Below are positions 17,409 to 26,312 of a stretch of DNA of 64,000 nucleotides, in pieces. This DNA is from Nocardia arthritidis (GTDB lineage Bacteria > Actinomycetota > Actinomycetes > Mycobacteriales > Mycobacteriaceae). The notes beneath the pieces were generated by a model. It did no database searches. It saw only the letters and a program-made list of their open reading frames with translations, and was not told the DNA's origin. Numbering within the stretch: position 1 is the stretch's first letter; the number at the start of each line of letters is the position of its first letter. Location of the stretch: contig NZ_CP046172.1 of NCBI RefSeq assembly GCF_011801145.1, forward strand, positions 6,572,001 through 6,636,000, read 5' to 3'. Both the position numbers and the translations under genes were made by a program.

Positions 17409-17645
17409 TCACTCGCCCTTGCGCAGCCCTTCGTAGACCTTCTTGCACTCCGGGCAGACCGGGGAGCCGGGCTTCGGGGACCGTGTCACCGGGAACACCT
17501 CGCCGCAGAGGGCGACCACCATGGTGCCCATCACGGCACTTTCGGCGATCTTGTCCTTCTTGACGTAATGGAAGAACTTCGGGGTGTCGTCACCGGTCGA
17601 CTCGTCGGTGGTCGTATCAGGACGAACGAGAGTGTCTGTGCTCAC
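17409..17645 (-). CDS. DUF3039 domain-containing protein
   Basis: A 78-residue actinobacterial protein of unknown function. The C-terminal half carries DUF3039: KFFHYVKKDKIAESAVMGT, VVALCGEVFPV and SPVCPECKKVYEGLR. The Cys residues in LCGEV and CPEC suggest a bound zinc. The GTG start at 17645 gives the usual family length. It is divergent from DUF3099, the same arrangement as the Rv2708c-Rv2709 pair in mycobacteria (from memory). Confidence 0.85.
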   Translation of the reverse strand: MSTDTLVRPDTTTDESTGDDTPKFFHYVKKDKIAESAVMGTMVVALCGEVFPVTRSPKPGSPVCPECKKVYEGLRKGE

Positions 17646-17727
17646 GGATCCATGATGCCCCATCACCCCCGCGGCGGGCTGACCACGGTATGTGCGCTGA
17701 TCGGCCGGGAGTGGAAGACTCAGGGAT

Positions 17728-18144
17728 ATGCAGCAGCACGGCGAGTCCTCCGGCGCCGACGATCTCGGTGCGGGCGACCGCCCGGACGTCACGATGCCCG
17801 AGCGGCCCAGTTCCAAGGGTTACTTTCCGGGCAGCGACGACGACCGTCCGGTCCTGATCACCGACGCGCAGTCGTCATTGGAGGACCAGCACCGGTCGCG
17901 GGTGCGCCGCTACACCATCATCATGGCGTTCCGGATCCCGTGCCTGCTGTTGGCGGCGGTCGCGTACAGCGTGTGGGGCAGCGCGCTGATATCGCTGCTG
18001 ATCATCGGCGTCTCCATCCCGCTGCCGTGGATCGCGGTGCTGATCGCCAACGACCGCCCGCCCCGCCGCAAGGACGAACCGTCGCGCTGGGATCGGCCGC
18101 GCCCCGCGCTGGAATCCCGCCCGCACAACGCGATCGACGGATAG
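17728..18144 (+). CDS. DUF3099 membrane protein
   Basis: A 138-residue protein. DUF3099 is marked by VLITDAQSSLEDQHRSRVRR followed by two membrane helices (YTIIMAFRIPCLLLAAVAYS and SALISLLIIGVSIPLPWIAV) and a short basic C-terminal tail. Its function is unknown. It normally sits just before sigB in related genomes. Here 5.3 kb of accessory genes follow before sigB. Confidence 0.85.
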   Translation: MQQHGESSGADDLGAGDRPDVTMPERPSSKGYFPGSDDDRPVLITDAQSSLEDQHRSRVRRYTIIMAFRIPCLLLAAVAYSVWGSALISLLIIGVSIPLPWIAVLIANDRPPRRKDEPSRWDRPRPALESRPHNAIDG

Positions 18145-18163
18145 TTCGCGCGAAATAGACCGG

Positions 18164-18250
18164 GCCGCACCCCGTTCCGCGGGTCGTGACCTGCACGCAG
18201 ATCGCGAATCCAGGATCGGGGTGCGGCATCCTGTGACGGAATTCGTTCCG
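18164..18250. terminator. Paired stem region between DUF3099 and MFS genes
   Basis: GCCGCACCCCG (18164-18174) is complementary to CGGGGTGCGGC (18217-18227), with a 42-nt loop. A separate short hairpin CGGAA-TTCG-TTCCG (18237-18250) carries a stable TTCG loop. They lie between convergent genes and probably end both transcripts. Confidence 0.5.
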
Positions 18251-18353
18251 CCACAGCGGAATCGGCCCATCCCCTCCACAGGCGATTCCGTGCCGAGCCG
18301 CGGGTCGTCCCCGAACCCGCGGACCGAGCACGATCGGATGGGTTCAGCCGCGA

Positions 18354-19649
18354 TCAGGCTGCGAGCGCGTGCGGCAAACGCCGGATGACGATCGACATCA
18401 CCGCGGCCGTGCCGCACAGCGCACCGGCGAGATACCAGGCCAGGTCGTAACTGCCCTGCATATCGCGGATGACACCGGTGCCGGTCGCGGCGATCGCCGC
18501 ACCGACCTGGTGGGAGGCGAAGACCCAGCCGAAGGCGACGGGACCGTCGTCACCGAACAGTTCGCGGCACAGCATCACCGTCGGCGGCACGGTGGCGATC
18601 CAGTCCAGACCGTAGAAGATGATGAAGACCCACATGCTCGGCTCCGTGTGCGGCGCCAGCAGCGAGGGCAGGATCAGCAGCGAAAGCCCGCGCAGTGTGT
18701 AATAGCCGACCAGTAGATAGCGAGGGTCGACGCGATCGGTGAGCCAACCGGAGAATACGGTGCCCGCGATGTCGAAGATGCCGACGGTCGCGAGCAATCC
18801 GGCGGCGGTGGTCGTCGGCATGCCGTGATCGTGTGCGGCACTGACGAAATGGGTGCCGACCAGACCGTTCGTCGAGGCGCCGCAGATCGCGAAACCACCT
18901 GCCAGCAGCCAGAATCCGGGTTTGCGCGCCACGGTGGCCAGCACGGTGATCGCCCGGGCCGCACCGCCCGCGGCGGCGACGCGGACGCCGACCGTACTGC
19001 CCGGCTCCGCCCCGTACGCGGAAACGCCTGCGTCACTGGGGAAGTCGCGAATGAACAGCAGTACGAGCGGCACGACGGCCAGCGCGATACTCGCCACGAT
19101 GAGCGATGGCAACCGCCAACCGTGATCGTGCGCCACCGACGAGACCAGCGGCAGGAAGATCAGCTGCCCGGTGGTCCCCGCGGCCGTGAGCAGCCCGGTG
19201 ACGAGCCCGCGATGCCGGACGAACCAGCGCCCGGTGATGGTGGCCACGAACGGCATCGACATCGAGCCGACGCCGACCCCCACCAGCAGGCCCCAGGTCA
19301 GCACCAGATGCCACGGCTGGGTCATGAACACCGTCAGCCCGCTGCCCGCCGCGACGAGCACCAGCGCACCCGCCACTACCTTGCGGATGCCGAACCGGTC
19401 CATCAGCGCCGCCGCGAACGGCGAAATAAGGCCGTACAGCACGAGATTCAGCGAGACGGCACTGCCGATGGTGCCGTGCGACCAGCCGAACTCCTCGTGC
19501 AGCGGGTCCATGAGCACGCTGGGCACCGAGCGGAAGCCCGCCGCGCCGAGCAGTGCGACGAAGCCGACCGCCGCCACCGTCCACGCCGGATGCGGCATAC
19601 GAAAACTGTTGCGGGGTGGGCTTATTGGTGGTTCCACGGCATTACGCAC
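18354..19649 (-). CDS. MFS transporter
   Basis: A 431-residue, 12-helix major facilitator. The cytosolic loop between helices 2 and 3 has MDRFGIRKVVAGAL, and the matching site in the C-half is WLTDRVDPRYLLVGY. The N-terminal domain begins at PAWTVAAVGFVALLGAAGFR. The architecture is like the monocarboxylate/oxalate-type MFS families. The frame is open into the next divergent gene. I place the start at GTG 19649 because AGGGG lies seven bases upstream; GTG 19679 and ATG 19598 are alternatives. The substrate is not evident, and the gene stands between DUF3099 and sigB as part of an accessory block. Confidence 0.8.
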   Translation of the reverse strand: MRNAVEPPISPPRNSFRMPHPAWTVAAVGFVALLGAAGFRSVPSVLMDPLHEEFGWSHGTIGSAVSLNLVLYGLISPFAAALMDRFGIRKVVAGALVLVAAGSGLTVFMTQPWHLVLTWGLLVGVGVGSMSMPFVATITGRWFVRHRGLVTGLLTAAGTTGQLIFLPLVSSVAHDHGWRLPSLIVASIALAVVPLVLLFIRDFPSDAGVSAYGAEPGSTVGVRVAAAGGAARAITVLATVARKPGFWLLAGGFAICGASTNGLVGTHFVSAAHDHGMPTTTAAGLLATVGIFDIAGTVFSGWLTDRVDPRYLLVGYYTLRGLSLLILPSLLAPHTEPSMWVFIIFYGLDWIATVPPTVMLCRELFGDDGPVAFGWVFASHQVGAAIAATGTGVIRDMQGSYDLAWYLAGALCGTAAVMSIVIRRLPHALAA

Positions 19650-19773
19650 CGACGCGCCCCTGCTCTGCAATTCAGTCACCTCAGCAGCGTGCAGGAAAAG
19701 GATCTTCCGATCGAGTGGCCTGAATGCCACAATGCGTAAAGATCTAGCCATATACAAACTTCGGGAGGGCAGC

Positions 19774-20514
19774 ATGATTCGGTGGCTCTGGGCATTTCTC
19801 GATCGCCCGGCCGATCGGTTCGACGAGGCGCTCGACTTCTGGACCACCGTCACCCACACCCGGCTCTCGCCCCGGCGCGGTGCGCACGACCAATTCGTCA
19901 CGCTGCTACCGGAATCCGGCGACGCCTACGTCAAGGCGCAGGCCGTCGGCGACCGCGGCGGGGTACACCTGGATTTCGGCGTCGCCGATGCCAGGGCCGC
20001 GGCCGACCACGCCGAGCGGCTCGGCGCGAAAGTCGTTGCCGAGGAACCCGGTCTGGTGGTGCTGACTTCACCGCAGGGTCTGGCGTTCTGTATGCACGGT
20101 GGCGGCGATGGGCACGAGATCCCGGCACCGGTCGCCGCGCCGGACGGCACCCGCGGCAAACTCGATCAGGTCTGTATCGATATCGGCCCCACCGGCTTCG
20201 ACGACGAGGCGCGGTTCTGGGCGGACCTGACCGGCTGGCGGCTCGAACCCGCGACCGAGCCCGAATTCCTGCGCCTCACCCCGCGCAGCCCGCAGCCGCT
20301 GCGAATCCTGTTGCAGCGCATAGGTGAGGACCGGCGGTCCAGCGCCCACATCGATATCGCGTGCACGGATATCGCGGCACAGGCGGCCTGGCACGAAAGC
20401 CTTGGCGCACAACGGGTCCAGCAGGGCGCCCACTGGATGGTGATGGCCGATCCGACGGGCGCGCCCTACTGCCTGACCGGGCGCGACCCGCACGTCGTCC
20501 ACGGTGCCGACTGA
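19774..20514 (+). CDS. Two-domain VOC (glyoxalase-like) protein
   Basis: A 246-residue protein made of two vicinal-oxygen-chelate half domains. Domain 1 (about 8-115) contains HLDFGVADARAAADHAERLG and LTSPQGLAFCMHGG. Domain 2 (about 125-240) contains QVCIDIGPTGFDDEARFWADL, HIDIACTDIAA and MADPTGAPYCLTGRDP. VOC proteins bind a metal and act as glyoxalases, dioxygenases or resistance proteins; here the reaction is unknown. ATG 19774 follows GGGAGGG. The stop overlaps the GlxA regulator start by 1 bp, so they are one operon. Confidence 0.82.
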   Translation: MIRWLWAFLDRPADRFDEALDFWTTVTHTRLSPRRGAHDQFVTLLPESGDAYVKAQAVGDRGGVHLDFGVADARAAADHAERLGAKVVAEEPGLVVLTSPQGLAFCMHGGGDGHEIPAPVAAPDGTRGKLDQVCIDIGPTGFDDEARFWADLTGWRLEPATEPEFLRLTPRSPQPLRILLQRIGEDRRSSAHIDIACTDIAAQAAWHESLGAQRVQQGAHWMVMADPTGAPYCLTGRDPHVVHGAD

Positions 20515-21515
20515 TGGCGGGCACCGGCAAGCATCTGGTCGCCGTGCTCGCGCTGCCGTCGGTGGTCGGCTTCGATATGGCGATCCCGCCGACCGTGCTC
20601 GGCGCCGCGGTCGACGCCGACGGCGAATCGCTCTACGACGTGCGCGTCTGCGGTATGAACTCCGACCCGGTGCCGACGACCCAGGGCTACACCGTCATTC
20701 CCGAATGCGGACCGGAACTGCTCGCCCGCGCCGATATCGTGATCGTCGCGGGCAACAATCTGCCCGGCCCGTTCCATCACGGCGCCATCCCGCCGGAGCT
20801 CACCGCGGCGCTCGCGCTCATCCGGTCCGATGCCAGGATCATCTCGATCTGCACCGGCGCGTTCGTCCTCGCGGCCGCGGGACTGCTCGACGGCCGCCGC
20901 GCGACGACGCACTGGAAATACGCCGACCGCTTCCGCGCGCTGTATCCCCGGGTGCGGCTGGACGAGGACCTGCTCTTCGTCGAGGACGGAAACATCTGCA
21001 CCTCAGCGGGTTTGGCGGCCGGTATCGACGTGTGCCTGCACATCGTGCGGGCCGAGCACGGCAGCGAGGTGGCCAATCGCGCGGCGCGCTACTGCGTCGT
21101 CCCGCCGTGGCGCGAGGGCGGCCAGTCGCAGTTCATCGAACGTCAAGTGCCGGAACCGGGTTCGGACGGCACCGCGCCGACCCGTGCGTGGGCCCTACAT
21201 CACCTGGAACGCGACCTCGACCTGAATACCCTTGCCGCCCATGCCCGGATGAGCGTGCGCACCTTCACCCGCCGCTTCAAGGCCGAGACCGGCCTCGCCC
21301 CCGGCACCTGGCTGCTCCAACAGCGCCTTCGCCACGCCCGCCACCTACTGGAAACCACCGACCTCCCGGTCGAGGCCGTCGCGCAATCCGCGGGCATCGG
21401 CACCGCCGCCTCCCTGCGCCACCACATGCGCGCCGACCTCGGCATCGCCCCACTGGCCTACCGCAAGACCTTCCGCGCCCCGGACCGAATGCCCCACCTC
21501 AACCGGGCGGGCTGA
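20514..21515 (+). CDS. GlxA family regulator (DJ-1/PfpI plus AraC domains)
   Basis: A 333-residue transcription regulator. Residues ~8-190 form a DJ-1/PfpI-like sensor, with the nucleophile-elbow Cys in IISICTGAFVLAAAGLLDG. Residues ~225-325 form the AraC DNA-binding unit (LNTLAAHARMSVRTFTRRF and VEAVAQSAGIGTAASLRHH). It starts at ATG 20514, whose first base is the last base of the VOC stop codon, so the two proteins are coupled. The usual role is control of genes for small-molecule catabolism or stress. Confidence 0.87.
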   Translation: MAGTGKHLVAVLALPSVVGFDMAIPPTVLGAAVDADGESLYDVRVCGMNSDPVPTTQGYTVIPECGPELLARADIVIVAGNNLPGPFHHGAIPPELTAALALIRSDARIISICTGAFVLAAAGLLDGRRATTHWKYADRFRALYPRVRLDEDLLFVEDGNICTSAGLAAGIDVCLHIVRAEHGSEVANRAARYCVVPPWREGGQSQFIERQVPEPGSDGTAPTRAWALHHLERDLDLNTLAAHARMSVRTFTRRFKAETGLAPGTWLLQQRLRHARHLLETTDLPVEAVAQSAGIGTAASLRHHMRADLGIAPLAYRKTFRAPDRMPHLNRAG

Positions 21516-21555
21516 AAATCGACCACACCACCTGATCGTGGCCACAATCGATCCA

Positions 21556-21684
21556 ATGCATGAATGTCGTGCCGGCCGAACGTTTCGGGACGTCCGGATG
21601 TTCACGCTGGACGAGCGTCACTTCCGGACGGTGCAACCGCTCGACCACGGTCCGGCGTTTCAGTTGCTTCCGTTCGACATGTGA
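21556..21684 (+). CDS. Possible 42-residue small protein
   Basis: An open frame too short for routine gene calling, between GlxA and the large methyltransferase. Its second half reads MFTLDERHFRTVQPLDHG and then PAFQLLPFDM, which has a protein-like composition rather than the Arg/Pro/Ala-rich look of non-coding frames in this DNA. There is no clear ribosome site. It may be a real microprotein or the remnant of a larger gene. Confidence 0.25.
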   Translation: MHECRAGRTFRDVRMFTLDERHFRTVQPLDHGPAFQLLPFDM

Positions 21685-21732
21685 CGGCGGGGCGGGGCGG
21701 ATGCTGGGTGGTAGCGGTGGCAGAGTTGTCGG

Positions 21733-23241
21733 GTGCATACCGACCGGACGACCCTGCTCACCACGCTGTGCCCCGATCTGCGGGCCGCATTGCTCCGCAC
21801 CGGCTACGACGCGGATACGCTGCTCGCCGTGCTCGGCGCGGATGTGCATGCGGCACTTGGCCGTTCGGAGCCGGTACCGGTGCGGCGCGCGGCCGCGCGG
21901 GCCGGTGAGCTCGGCACGCTGATCCGCCTGCTGCTGTTGGGCGACGCGCTGCCGGAGCGGGACGTGGCGGCCGCGCTCGCGCCCGTCGATATCGATCGCG
22001 CGGTCGCGGCCGGACTGCTGGACCGATCCGGCGCCGAACTGCGTGCGGCGCTGGACCTGCGGCCGCTGGACCTCGGCGCGGGCACCCGGTGGATCCTGTC
22101 GGATCTGGACGATTCGATGCGCAGGCGCACCCTCACCGAGGACCATGTGCTCGGCGTCGGGCACGCCTCGCTGTCCCTGCTGCGCGCCACCCCGACCGAG
22201 CTGGTGGGTTCCGTTCTCGATCTCGGCACCGGGTGCGGGGTGCAGGCGGTGCATGCGGCCTCCTATGCGAAATCCGTCACCGGGACCGATGTGAACCGGC
22301 GCGCGCTGTGGCTGGCGGAGGCGACCGCGGCGCTCAACGAGATCGATCTGGAACTGCTCGCGGGCTCCTGGTTCGAACCGGTCGCGGGCCGGCGCTTCGA
22401 TCAGGTGGTGGCCAATCCCCCGTTCGTGGTCGGCCCGGCCCGCGTCGAACACACCTATCGCGATTCCGGACTGGCCCTGGACGGCGCGAGCGAACTGGTC
22501 ATCTCCACCGCGCCGGACCTGCTCGCGCCGGGCGGCACCGCCGCAATGCTGGCGGCCTGGGTGCACGTGGACGGCGCGGACTGGCGGCACCGGGTCTCGT
22601 CATGGCTGCCCGCGTACGGCGTCGACGCCTGGGTGGTGCAGCGCGACGTCGCGGACCCGGCGCTGTACGTCGGAACCTGGCTGCGCGACGCGGGCCTCGA
22701 TCCGCGCGACCCCGCCGCACAGGCCCGTGCCGAACAGTGGCTGGACGCCTTCACCGCCGCCGATGTCGAGGGGATCGGCTTCGGCTTCGTCTATCTGCGC
22801 GCCATCGACGGCCCCACCGAACTGCTCGCCGAGGATCTGACCCACGGATTCGACGACCCGCTGGGCGGTGAGGCGACCAAGTATTTCGAGCGCTCCGCGT
22901 GGCTGCGCGCCGTCGCCGATGACGAAACCCTGGCGTGGCGTTCGCGTTTCGTCGTCGACCGGGCGACGGCGCTGGAGCGGGTCTTCCTACCGGGCGCGGA
23001 GGGTTGGGCGCAGGAGGTGGCCCGCCTGCACCGCGGCGACGGCCCGCGCTGGCAGCACGAGGTGGACGAATCGACCATCTCGCTGCTGGCGGGAATGCGG
23101 CCGGACGGACTGCCGTTGTACGAACTGATCGAATTGCTGGCCCTGGCAAGCGGATCCGCCGAGGTGACGGCCGAATTCGCGGCCGATGCGCTCGGCGTCG
23201 TCACGGGGCTGGTACGACACGGTTTGATCCACCCCGCGTAA
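21733..23241 (+). CDS. Large class I methyltransferase with NPPF motif
   Basis: A 502-residue protein of a family common in actinobacteria. The N-terminal ~150 residues look like a helical recognition domain. The methyltransferase core has motif I VLDLGTGCGVQAVHAA and the catalytic motif VVANPPFVVGP, the NPPF/Y signature of enzymes that methylate glutamine side chains or exocyclic amines. A C-terminal domain of about 180 residues ends in a winged-helix-like segment (GMRPDGLPLYELIELLA). The target is probably a protein or nucleic acid rather than a small molecule. GTG 21733 is the first start in the frame and its ribosome site is weak. Confidence 0.78.
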   Translation: MHTDRTTLLTTLCPDLRAALLRTGYDADTLLAVLGADVHAALGRSEPVPVRRAAARAGELGTLIRLLLLGDALPERDVAAALAPVDIDRAVAAGLLDRSGAELRAALDLRPLDLGAGTRWILSDLDDSMRRRTLTEDHVLGVGHASLSLLRATPTELVGSVLDLGTGCGVQAVHAASYAKSVTGTDVNRRALWLAEATAALNEIDLELLAGSWFEPVAGRRFDQVVANPPFVVGPARVEHTYRDSGLALDGASELVISTAPDLLAPGGTAAMLAAWVHVDGADWRHRVSSWLPAYGVDAWVVQRDVADPALYVGTWLRDAGLDPRDPAAQARAEQWLDAFTAADVEGIGFGFVYLRAIDGPTELLAEDLTHGFDDPLGGEATKYFERSAWLRAVADDETLAWRSRFVVDRATALERVFLPGAEGWAQEVARLHRGDGPRWQHEVDESTISLLAGMRPDGLPLYELIELLALASGSAEVTAEFAADALGVVTGLVRHGLIHPA

Positions 23242-23374
23242 CGGCTCGGCAACAAAACGCCATTCGGCGAACGCATCGGCGGTCCGGTGTTCCGGCATGT
23301 CTTACTTCTCAGGAACTTCTCAGACGGTAGTGACGAAAACCGCAGTTCAGAGCGGTTTACCGAAGCTGCCAACG

Positions 23375-23400
23375 GGAACTTTCTCCGTGTCGGGTCCGTT
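23375..23400 (+). promoter_or_regulatory. ECF-type promoter of sigB
   Basis: GGAAC (23375-23379), a 17-bp spacer and CGTT (23397-23400) match the SigE/SigH-type consensus. In M. tuberculosis sigB is transcribed from such a promoter (established knowledge). The start codon lies 35 bp downstream of the -10 element. Confidence 0.65.
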
Positions 23401-23435
23401 GTTCGGAGTGAGACACCACCGACAGGAGGCAAGTC

Positions 23436-24404
23436 ATGACAAGCCCCGCCACCACTCGTGTGCGCACCAGCGAATCGGACCTCGACGCCCAGAGCCCTGC
23501 CGCCGACCTGGTACGGGTGTACCTGAACGGGATCGGCCGCACCGCACTGCTCACGGCCGCCGACGAGGTCGAGCTGGCCAAGCGCATCGAGGCGGGTCTC
23601 TACGCCCAGTACCTGCTGGAAACCGGCAAACGGCTGTCGGCGACCCGCAAACGGGATCTGGCGCTGCTGGTCCGCGAGGGCCAGGCCGCGCGATCGCACC
23701 TGCTGGAAGCCAACCTCCGCCTCGTGGTCTCGCTCGCCAAGCGCTACACCGGCCGCGGCATGCCGCTGCTGGACCTCATCCAGGAAGGCAACCTCGGCCT
23801 CATCCGGGCCATGGAGAAGTTCGACTACACCAAGGGTTTCAAGTTCTCCACGTACGCCACCTGGTGGATCCGTCAGGCCATCACCCGCGGTATGGCCGAC
23901 CAGAGCCGCACCATCCGCCTGCCCGTCCACCTGGTGGAACAGGTGAACAAGCTCGCGCGGATCAAGCGTGAACTGCATCAGCAGCTCGGCCGCGAGGCCA
24001 CCGACGAGGAACTGGCCAACGAGTCCGGCATCCCGGTCGACAAGATCTCCGATCTGCTCGACCACAGCCGCGACCCGGTGAGCCTGGATATGCCGGTCGG
24101 CAACGACGAAGAGGCCCCGCTCGGCGATTTCATCGAGGATTCCGAGGCCACCTCGGCCGAATCCGCCGTCATCGCCGGACTGCTGCACCACGACGTGCGT
24201 TCCGTGCTCGCCACCCTCGACGAGCGGGAACAACAGGTCATCCGGCTGCGCTTCGGCCTCGACGACGGCCAGCCGCGCACCCTCGACCAGATCGGCAAAC
24301 TGTTCGGGCTCTCGCGCGAGCGGGTCCGGCAGATCGAGCGCGAGGTCATGTCCAAGCTGCGCAAGGGCGAGCGGGCCGACCGGCTTCGCGCATACGCCAG
24401 CTGA
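23436..24404 (+). CDS. sigB: RNA polymerase sigma factor SigB
   Basis: A 322-residue group 2 sigma-70 factor. Region 1.2 is [18 protein letters not shown], region 2 has [20 protein letters not shown] and [20 protein letters not shown] (promoter melting), and region 4 has [14 protein letters not shown] with the recognition helix at [15 protein letters not shown]. The length and sequence fit SigB, the principal-like stress and stationary-phase factor of mycolata. A strong ribosome site (AGGAGG) stands six bases before ATG 23436. An ECF-type promoter lies upstream and three hairpins follow downstream. In relatives ideR is the next gene; here 11.5 kb separates them. Confidence 0.95.
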   Translation: MTSPATTRVRTSESDLDAQSPAADLVRVYLNGIGRTALLTAADEVELAKRIEAGLYAQYLLETGKRLSATRKRDLALLVREGQAARSHLLEANLRLVVSLAKRYTGRGMPLLDLIQEGNLGLIRAMEKFDYTKGFKFSTYATWWIRQAITRGMADQSRTIRLPVHLVEQVNKLARIKRELHQQLGREATDEELANESGIPVDKISDLLDHSRDPVSLDMPVGNDEEAPLGDFIEDSEATSAESAVIAGLLHHDVRSVLATLDEREQQVIRLRFGLDDGQPRTLDQIGKLFGLSRERVRQIEREVMSKLRKGERADRLRAYAS

Positions 24405-24413
24405 TTCCCGACT

Positions 24414-24500
24414 CGTGCCGGTAATCCCGGCACGTGCGACGACGCCGGGCCGATCCGAGGCGGGCCCGGCGTCGAGCTTGGTGACCGTCCGACGGTCACC
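24414..24500. terminator. Three consecutive hairpins downstream of sigB
   Basis: Hairpin 1: CGTGCCGG (24414-24421) with CCGGCACG (24427-24434). Hairpin 2: GACGCCGGGCC (24441-24451) with GGCCCGGCGTC (24463-24473). Hairpin 3: GGTGACCGT (24480-24488) with ACGGTCACC (24492-24500). All stems are perfect and only 6 bp separate neighbours. No T-tracts follow. Confidence 0.6.
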
Positions 24501-24679
24501 TTCCCAACGCCGACCGGTGCCCGCGCGTACCCGCCCCCTCCGGGTTTCGCGCGAACCGGTCGGCGGTGCTATCCCTGATTCCGCCCGCTGCCAACCGTTT
24601 TCGGCGCGAGCGATCAATTGCATTGCTCGTCATCGGGACTCAGCGCACCGTCGCACCCGATATTTCACGATTGGGGAGC

Positions 24680-25078
24680 ATGACCATCACGTTGCGCACC
24701 CGCTGCGCTATCGACGACGAAGCGCTCTCACGGCTACATGCCGAAACCTTCGGCGGCGGCTATGAGCTCATCCCCTGGCGAGCGCGATTGGAACGGCACA
24801 GCAGATCATGGGTCGGCGCATTCGCCGACGACCGGCTCATCGCCTTCGTCCACGCGGTCTGGGACGGCGGCGTCCACGCCTTCCTCCTCGACACCATGGT
24901 GGCCACCGACCACCAACACCAAGGCATCGGAACCAGGATCGTCACGGCCCTCACAAACGATCTCCGCGAACTCGGAATCGACTGGCTCCACGTCGATTAC
25001 GAACCACACCTGACCGACTTCTACCGAAAAGCCTGCGGTTTCAACGCCACCGCCGCCGGCCTACTACGACTGAACTGA
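24680..25078 (+). CDS. GNAT family N-acetyltransferase
   Basis: A 132-residue acetyltransferase. The acetyl-CoA site is LLDTMVATDHQHQGIGTRIV, where QGIG is the pyrophosphate-binding motif. The C-terminal part WLHVDYEPHLTDFYRKACGF carries the Tyr usually acting as general acid. The substrate is unknown. ATG 24680 is chosen because the protein then starts at the first beta strand (MTITLRTRC); the GGGGAG just before it is very close to the start. It is the first gene of the accessory block between sigB and ideR. Confidence 0.78.
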   Translation: MTITLRTRCAIDDEALSRLHAETFGGGYELIPWRARLERHSRSWVGAFADDRLIAFVHAVWDGGVHAFLLDTMVATDHQHQGIGTRIVTALTNDLRELGIDWLHVDYEPHLTDFYRKACGFNATAAGLLRLN

Positions 25079-25177
25079 ATCAGCCCGGAAACAAACGTCC
25101 CCTTCCAGGCCATCGGCCCGCATGGCAGCACCGCCGCGGACCTCGACCGCATGGAATGGAACCCCTGTGCCTCAAGG

Positions 25178-26239
25178 TTATTCGGTCGTGCCGCCGAACA
25201 TCGCCGCCGCCTGGTGGCCCTTTTTCTGATTCGCCGCGACGTAGGGGCGTAGCTCAGTTTCGTAGGCGGCGAAGGCGGTTTCGTGGTCGCCGCGGGTCGC
25301 GGCCAGCTGGCGGGCGAGGGTTCGTGCGCCTATCAATGCTTGAGAGGTGCCCATACCGCTGGTCGGTGCGGCGCAGTATCCGGCGTCGCCGACCAGCGCG
25401 ACCCGGCCGTGGGACCAGCGGTCCAGATGGACCTGGCAGGACGAGGCGAAGTAGAAGTCCTCGGCGGCGGTCATCGCGTCCAGCAGGCGGGGCACTTCCC
25501 AGCTCTGTCCGGCGAACGCCGCCCGCGCCGCCTGTTCTTGTTCCGCGCGGGAGCGCCGGTCCAACTCAGGGGATGCGGTGGCGAAGGACAGGCTCACCGT
25601 GAGCCGATCCGGATCGCCCGCGCTGAAGAGGTAGATCGCCGTGCCCTGCCCCGGCCGCAACAGGCCCTGGTGATCGAGTCCGAGGTAGTTGGCGGTGCTG
25701 AATCCGGCACCGGACATTCCCAGATGTCGCAGCGCGTCGGTCCGTGGACCGAACGCCAGCCGCCGGACGTTCGAATGGACTCCGTCCGCGCCGAACACCA
25801 GGTCGAAATCGGCGGTCGAGCCGCGCTCGAATTCGACCGCGACACCGGATTCATGCTGCGTCAACGCGGTGATCGAGTCGCCGAACACGTAGTCCACGTC
25901 ATCGGCGGTGACCTCGTGCAGGATCCGAGTCAGCTCGTACTTGGGCACCTCCAGTTCGCCGGCGAACACCTCGGCGGGTAGCTGCCCGGTCTCGGTGCCG
26001 CTGTCGTCCAGCAGAGCCGTGCCGCGCATCTTGGTCTCGTGCCCGCGGATCTCGTCGAGCACGCCCATCTCCGCCAGCACATCGAACGCCGCATCACGGA
26101 AGTCGACCGCATACCCGCTGTCACGGACCAGCGGCGCACGCTCGACCACGGTCACGTCGTATCCGTCGCGATGCAGGAAGTAGGCGAGGGCGGGTCCGGC
26201 CACGCTCGCACCCGAGATCAGAACCTTCGGCTTCGTCAT
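25178..26239 (-). CDS. FAD-dependent monooxygenase (TetX/PHBH type)
   Basis: A 353-residue flavin hydroxylase. The FAD-binding Rossmann loop is ISGASVAGPALAYFL with VERA closing strand 2. The second FAD motif is GRVALVGDAGYCAAPTSGMG. The middle carries the substrate-side sequence DFDLVFGADGVHSNVR, the conserved DG motif of aromatic hydroxylases. Family members hydroxylate aromatics or antibiotics using NAD(P)H; TetX inactivates tetracyclines. A specific substrate cannot be claimed. It is divergent from a TetR gene with a palindromic site in between, consistent with inducible detoxification. Confidence 0.85.
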   Translation of the reverse strand: MTKPKVLISGASVAGPALAYFLHRDGYDVTVVERAPLVRDSGYAVDFRDAAFDVLAEMGVLDEIRGHETKMRGTALLDDSGTETGQLPAEVFAGELEVPKYELTRILHEVTADDVDYVFGDSITALTQHESGVAVEFERGSTADFDLVFGADGVHSNVRRLAFGPRTDALRHLGMSGAGFSTANYLGLDHQGLLRPGQGTAIYLFSAGDPDRLTVSLSFATASPELDRRSRAEQEQAARAAFAGQSWEVPRLLDAMTAAEDFYFASSCQVHLDRWSHGRVALVGDAGYCAAPTSGMGTSQALIGARTLARQLAATRGDHETAFAAYETELRPYVAANQKKGHQAAAMFGGTTE

Positions 26240-26275
26240 GAGCAGAACTGTAGCCGAGATTTAGACGTTTGTGCA

Positions 26276-26300
26276 ATCCATTTGGATAAACCAAGTGGAT
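26276..26300. promoter_or_regulatory. Operator between the monooxygenase and TetR genes
   Basis: ATCCATTTGG (26276-26285) and CCAAGTGGAT (26291-26300) form a 10-bp inverted repeat with one mismatch around ATAAA. It lies 36 bp before the monooxygenase start and 12 bp before the TetR start, so a dimer bound here could shut off both. Confidence 0.6.
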
Positions 26301-26312
26301 AAGCATGCGGCT

